Of a stretch of DNA of 9,742 nucleotides, positions 7,522 to 9,742 are shown piece after piece (the stretch's first letter is position 1; each line of letters starts with the position of its first letter). The notes under the pieces are model-generated. The model was given only the letters and a program-made list of their open reading frames with translations. It was not told the origin of the DNA and ran no database searches. This DNA is from Candidatus Parcubacteria bacterium (lineage in GTDB: Bacteria > Patescibacteriota > Minisyncoccia > Phycocordibacterales > GCA-2747955), in contig JALUMP010000071.1 in assembly GCA_027039745.1 (NCBI GenBank), positions 1 to 9,742 of the forward strand, read 5' to 3'. Made by a program: the position numbers and the translations under genes.

Positions 7522-8334
7522 TTAATCTTTTTTATTTTTTTTCAAAAATTGATAATTTGAAGCAAATAAAATAGCAAAAATATATAATGTTAAAAAAGGA
7601 ATTTTAATGTTCAAAAAGATTAAAATCATATCAAAAATTAACGGAATGAAATATAAGTTTAATATTATAAAATATGACTTCATATAATCTAAGTCTTTGA
7701 GTTTAAATATTTTAGCCAAGATAAACCAAATAAGTGCTCATCAAAATGCCATTAATAATCTAAAAATAGCAAAAAAGAAAAATAATAATATAAAAGTGAT
7801 AAACCCAAGAATATAAAGTATTTTTGTTTTAATCAGATCATATTTAGACAAAACATCTTCTTTGGTTATAGTAAAATCTTCTTTAATTTCAGAAAAAGGA
7901 AATTTTGTAATTTTATATTTTTTAGCATCTTTTGCCAAAAAAGCTGTGTCAGTAATTAAAACACCATTATTCATCTGATCAATATAATCATTATTATAAA
8001 TATGATGTTTTGTGTCTAAAATCATCATAAAATCCTTTCCATCATCATCTTTAGTTTTGAAAACGAAAGGAGCAGACTCTTCTAGATTAGATGATAATTT
8101 TCCATCTTTTAAATCAAATCTAAAATTAGGGGTTTCATTTTTTACATATAAATACGTATCTTTTAGAAAAGGTTGTAAAATAAAAATCACAAAAAATATA
8201 GTGACAAAAAAAGCAAATACTGCATTTCAAAAAAATCAAAAACCTCAGGTTATGCTTGTTTTATTTTCTTTTAAAAATTGAGATAAAAAACTTGGTTTTC
8301 ATATCTCTAAAAAACGTGAAAAAATATTTGTCAT
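7522..8334 (-). CDS. DUF1189-like integral membrane protein
   Basis: A 270-residue protein of unknown function. Topology: a short cytoplasmic N-terminus (MTNIFSRFLEIWKPSFLSQF), one Trp- and Phe-rich membrane helix (about 28-55), an extracytoplasmic domain of about 125 residues, then four hydrophobic segments (about 181-263) and a Lys-rich end (KKNKKD). The outer domain contains the pattern FDLKDGKLSSNLEE followed by MMILDT and NGVLITDT, which resembles the DUF1189 family as I remember it (a DGK-S-N motif followed by an IDT motif). The frame requires six TGA codons as Trp: residues 12, 30, 33, 36, 198 and 199; TGG occurs at residue 203. Under the standard code it would look like two unrelated fragments. 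It lies 20 bases after the DksA-like gene. The family call is moderate; membrane topology is clear. Confidence 0.8.
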
Positions 8335-8354
8335 AATTAGTTATATATTAATTT

Positions 8355-8702
8355 TTAATTTTTCATATGTTTTTTACATCTTTTTGCAGCTGGGTTTGCA
8401 AGCAGTCTTGAATTTTCAATTTCACCTCCACATTCAATACATTTTCCATAAACTCCTGTTGTTATTCTAACTAGTGCTTCATCTACCCTATCTAATCTTT
8501 TTTCAAGTTCTTTCAAAATTGCCTCATTGTTATTAAAATTTTCAAACTCATCTGCTTGATCTACAACATCAGATACATCATCTGTATTTGTTGTAGTTTC
8601 TTTGGCTTCAAAATCATTTCCGGTTTTTATAGCAATTTTTTGTATTTCATTTAATAATTCTTCTTTTTCTTTTTCTAATCTATTTTTAAATTCTTCTATC
8701 AT
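8355..8702 (-). CDS. TraR/DksA-family zinc-finger transcription regulator
   Basis: A DksA-type protein of 115 residues that would bind the RNA polymerase secondary channel and adjust initiation. An N-terminal coiled coil (about 1-80) has an acidic tip, DVVDQADE, preserving the DxxDxA pattern (Asp45, Asp48, Ala50) essential in E. coli DksA. The C-terminal finger runs from YGKCIECGGEI to KRCKKH, with Cys88, Cys91, Cys109 and His112; the last ligand is His rather than the usual Cys. Length fits the short TraR/DksA proteins common in candidate-phyla-radiation genomes. There is no Trp and no internal TGA. The ATG at 8700-8702 has no Shine-Dalgarno; TATAAT ends 8 bases upstream. It sits between smc and the DUF1189-like gene. 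Confidence 0.93.
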   Translation of the reverse strand: MIEEFKNRLEKEKEELLNEIQKIAIKTGNDFEAKETTTNTDDVSDVVDQADEFENFNNNEAILKELEKRLDRVDEALVRITTGVYGKCIECGGEIENSRLLANPAAKRCKKHMKN

Positions 8703-8710
8703 ATTTTGTT

Positions 8711-8716
8711 ATTATA
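8711..8716 (-). promoter_or_regulatory. Possible -10 element close to the dksA-like start
   Basis: A perfect TATAAT on the minus strand, 8 bases before the ATG, in the 26-base gap after smc. No TG extension or -35 is apparent. If used, the mRNA would have at most one or two leader bases. The local sequence is almost pure A and T, so chance cannot be excluded. Confidence 0.35.
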
Positions 8717-8728
8717 TTATTTAATTAT

Positions 8729-9742
8729 TTATTTAGCAACAGCAGCTGCTTGCTCTAAAGATATAGAAAGCATTTTTGAAGCTCCATCTTGTGCCATAGT
8801 CACTCCATATAATAAATCTGCGCGTGACATTGTTTCTCTATTATGAGTAATCAAAATAAGTTGAGAATGTTTTGATAATTTTTCAATCATATCTCCATAT
8901 TTTTTTGAATTTGCTTCATCTAAAGCAGCATCTGTCTCATCTAAAATAATAAATGGAGGTGGTGTGATAGAAGACATGGCAAATAACAAGGCTATTGAAG
9001 TTAGAGATCTTTCTCCACCAGAAAGCATACCAAGACCTTTTATTTTTTTATTAGGCAAAGCAACCTTTAAATCAATTCCTAATTCAAATTCTTGAATATC
9101 ATCTTCATTTTCTTTCTTTATTGGTATGTCTACCAAAAAAATAGAGGCTTCCCCACCAACAAATAGTGTTTTGAAAAAATCAGAAAACTCTTGATTTACT
9201 TTCTTAATACCTTCTTTAAATCTTTTTTCGATTTCTTCGGTTATATCTGATATCAATTTGTTTAATTCTGTTTTACTATTTTCTAAATCTTTGACCTCTT
9301 TTTCTACACTTTCCTGAGCTTCTTTGAGTTGTAAATATTCTTTTTCAATAGACCCGTCTTGTGGAATATCACCCATAGATTCGATAAAAGCTTTGACTCT
9401 GACAATCTTTTCGTGAATATAATTATTATCATTATTTGAAATTTTGTTATTTAAAAAATTAGAATATTCCTTTTGCCCAAATAAAGAAATCGCAAAAGTT
9501 TCTTCTCTTTCAAAATCATTTATTTCGTTTAATAAAATATTTTTTCTAGATAATAACGAATTTATTTTTGTTGTTATTTTTTCCTGCTCTTTTTCTAATT
9601 TTAAAATTTCAATCTGAACTTCTTGTTGGAATACTTCCTGTGCGTTGTCGGATGTTGAATTTAAAATACGTTTTTTCTTAAATAAAGAATCTAAGTTTTC
9701 TTTTAAAATCTCTATTTTTCCTTGTAATTCAATGTTTTCTTC
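8729..9742 (-). CDS. smc: Chromosome partition protein SMC, C-terminal part
   Basis: Structural maintenance of chromosomes ATPase, which organises and segregates the chromosome with ScpA/ScpB. The window holds the last 337 residues; the N-terminal head, first coiled-coil arm and hinge lie beyond the right edge. Visible: the returning coiled-coil arm (first about 190 residues, charged heptad-like, including IESMGDIPQDGSIEKEY, which corresponds to the family's LG.IN...EEY element), then the C-terminal head with signature motif MLSGGERSLTSIALLFA (LSGGE at 240-244 of the fragment), Walker B and D-loop PFIILDETDAALDEANSKKY (265-283), and the switch ITHNRETM. The frame is open to the edge with no TGA. 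It is the first minus-strand gene of the cluster visible here, followed 26 bases later by the DksA-like gene. Confidence 0.96.
   Translation of the reverse strand, partial: EENIELQGKIEILKENLDSLFKKKRILNSTSDNAQEVFQQEVQIEILKLEKEQEKITTKINSLLSRKNILLNEINDFEREETFAISLFGQKEYSNFLNNKISNNDNNYIHEKIVRVKAFIESMGDIPQDGSIEKEYLQLKEAQESVEKEVKDLENSKTELNKLISDITEEIEKRFKEGIKKVNQEFSDFFKTLFVGGEASIFLVDIPIKKENEDDIQEFELGIDLKVALPNKKIKGLGMLSGGERSLTSIALLFAMSSITPPPFIILDETDAALDEANSKKYGDMIEKLSKHSQLILITHNRETMSRADLLYGVTMAQDGASKMLSISLEQAAAVAK

Noticed and set aside
1..8334. Many apparently broken genes (split dnaG, lepB, glyS, gltX and others) as decaying pseudogenes or frameshifts
   Set aside because: Every break is a single in-frame TGA with family-typical sequence continuing in the same frame, often at a conserved Trp. 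No frameshifts or TAA/TAG breaks occur. Recoding explains all cases at once.
1..9742. UGA read as glycine (table 25), as in Absconditabacteria and Gracilibacteria
   Set aside because: The sites fall on conserved tryptophans (LepB EEWGPI, GltX LLGWNPG, GlyRS WW and VWDASGH). Conserved glycines in these proteins use ordinary GGN codons.
1..9742. A Mycoplasma or other Mollicute origin, suggested by low GC and UGA = Trp
   Set aside because: A TraR/DksA protein, TtcA-type thiolase and HisRS-like paralogue, and the lack of Shine-Dalgarno sequences, do not fit Mollicutes as I know them. Not formally excluded without a phylogeny.
1..9742. Mobile elements, CRISPR arrays, toxin-antitoxin or defence systems
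   Set aside because: No transposase, integrase, terminal repeats, repeat-spacer pattern or recognisable defence gene was found. The region is dense housekeeping sequence.

Overview
The window is a compact, very AT-rich bacterial segment with eleven protein genes whose ends can be placed and one more (smc) that runs off the right edge; dnaG runs off the left edge. The decisive feature is the genetic code. At least 25 in-frame TGA codons interrupt eight genes if read as stops, but every one reads well as tryptophan. Several fall exactly on conserved Trp positions: EEWGPI in signal peptidase, LLGWNPG in GltX, and the WW and VWDASGH positions of glycyl-tRNA synthetase. All coordinates here use TGA = Trp (translation table 4). 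All eleven visible stop codons are TAA. Under the standard code the genes look like strings of fragments, but they are intact.

Gene content does not look like a Mollicute, the classic table 4 group. A TraR/DksA zinc-finger protein, a TtcA-type tRNA thiolase, a DUF1189-like membrane protein, a two-subunit-type single-chain GlyRS and a divergent HisRS-like protein, together with no visible Shine-Dalgarno sequences, suggest a reduced candidate-phyla-radiation (Patescibacteria) genome. The known UGA recoding in that radiation is to glycine (Absconditabacteria/Gracilibacteria, table 25), which these positions contradict. The taxonomic assignment is inference.

Layout. 1-1081 (minus): DNA primase dnaG, lacking its C-terminus. 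1181-1792 and 1817-2968 (plus): signal peptidase I lepB and a HisRS-like protein that has lost its catalytic motifs; they diverge from dnaG across a 99-base gap. 2959-2994: a perfect palindrome acting as a likely two-way terminator. 3008-9742 (minus), in transcription order from the right: smc (C-terminal third), a TraR/DksA protein, a DUF1189-like membrane protein, gltX, a 62-residue unknown, ttcA, glyS, a 96-residue two-helix membrane protein, then mscL. Gaps are 0-63 bases, and several genes touch or nearly touch.

Functionally the region is housekeeping: replication and chromosome handling (DnaG, SMC), tRNA charging and modification (GlyRS, GltX, TtcA, HisRS-like), secretion (LepB), osmotic safety (MscL) and transcription control (DksA-like). 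No mobile element, CRISPR array, tRNA or rRNA gene was found, and there is no gene-free stretch longer than about 100 bases. The points of interest are the code, the degenerate HisRS paralogue, the altered iron-sulphur site of TtcA and promoter-like -10 boxes set almost on top of start codons.
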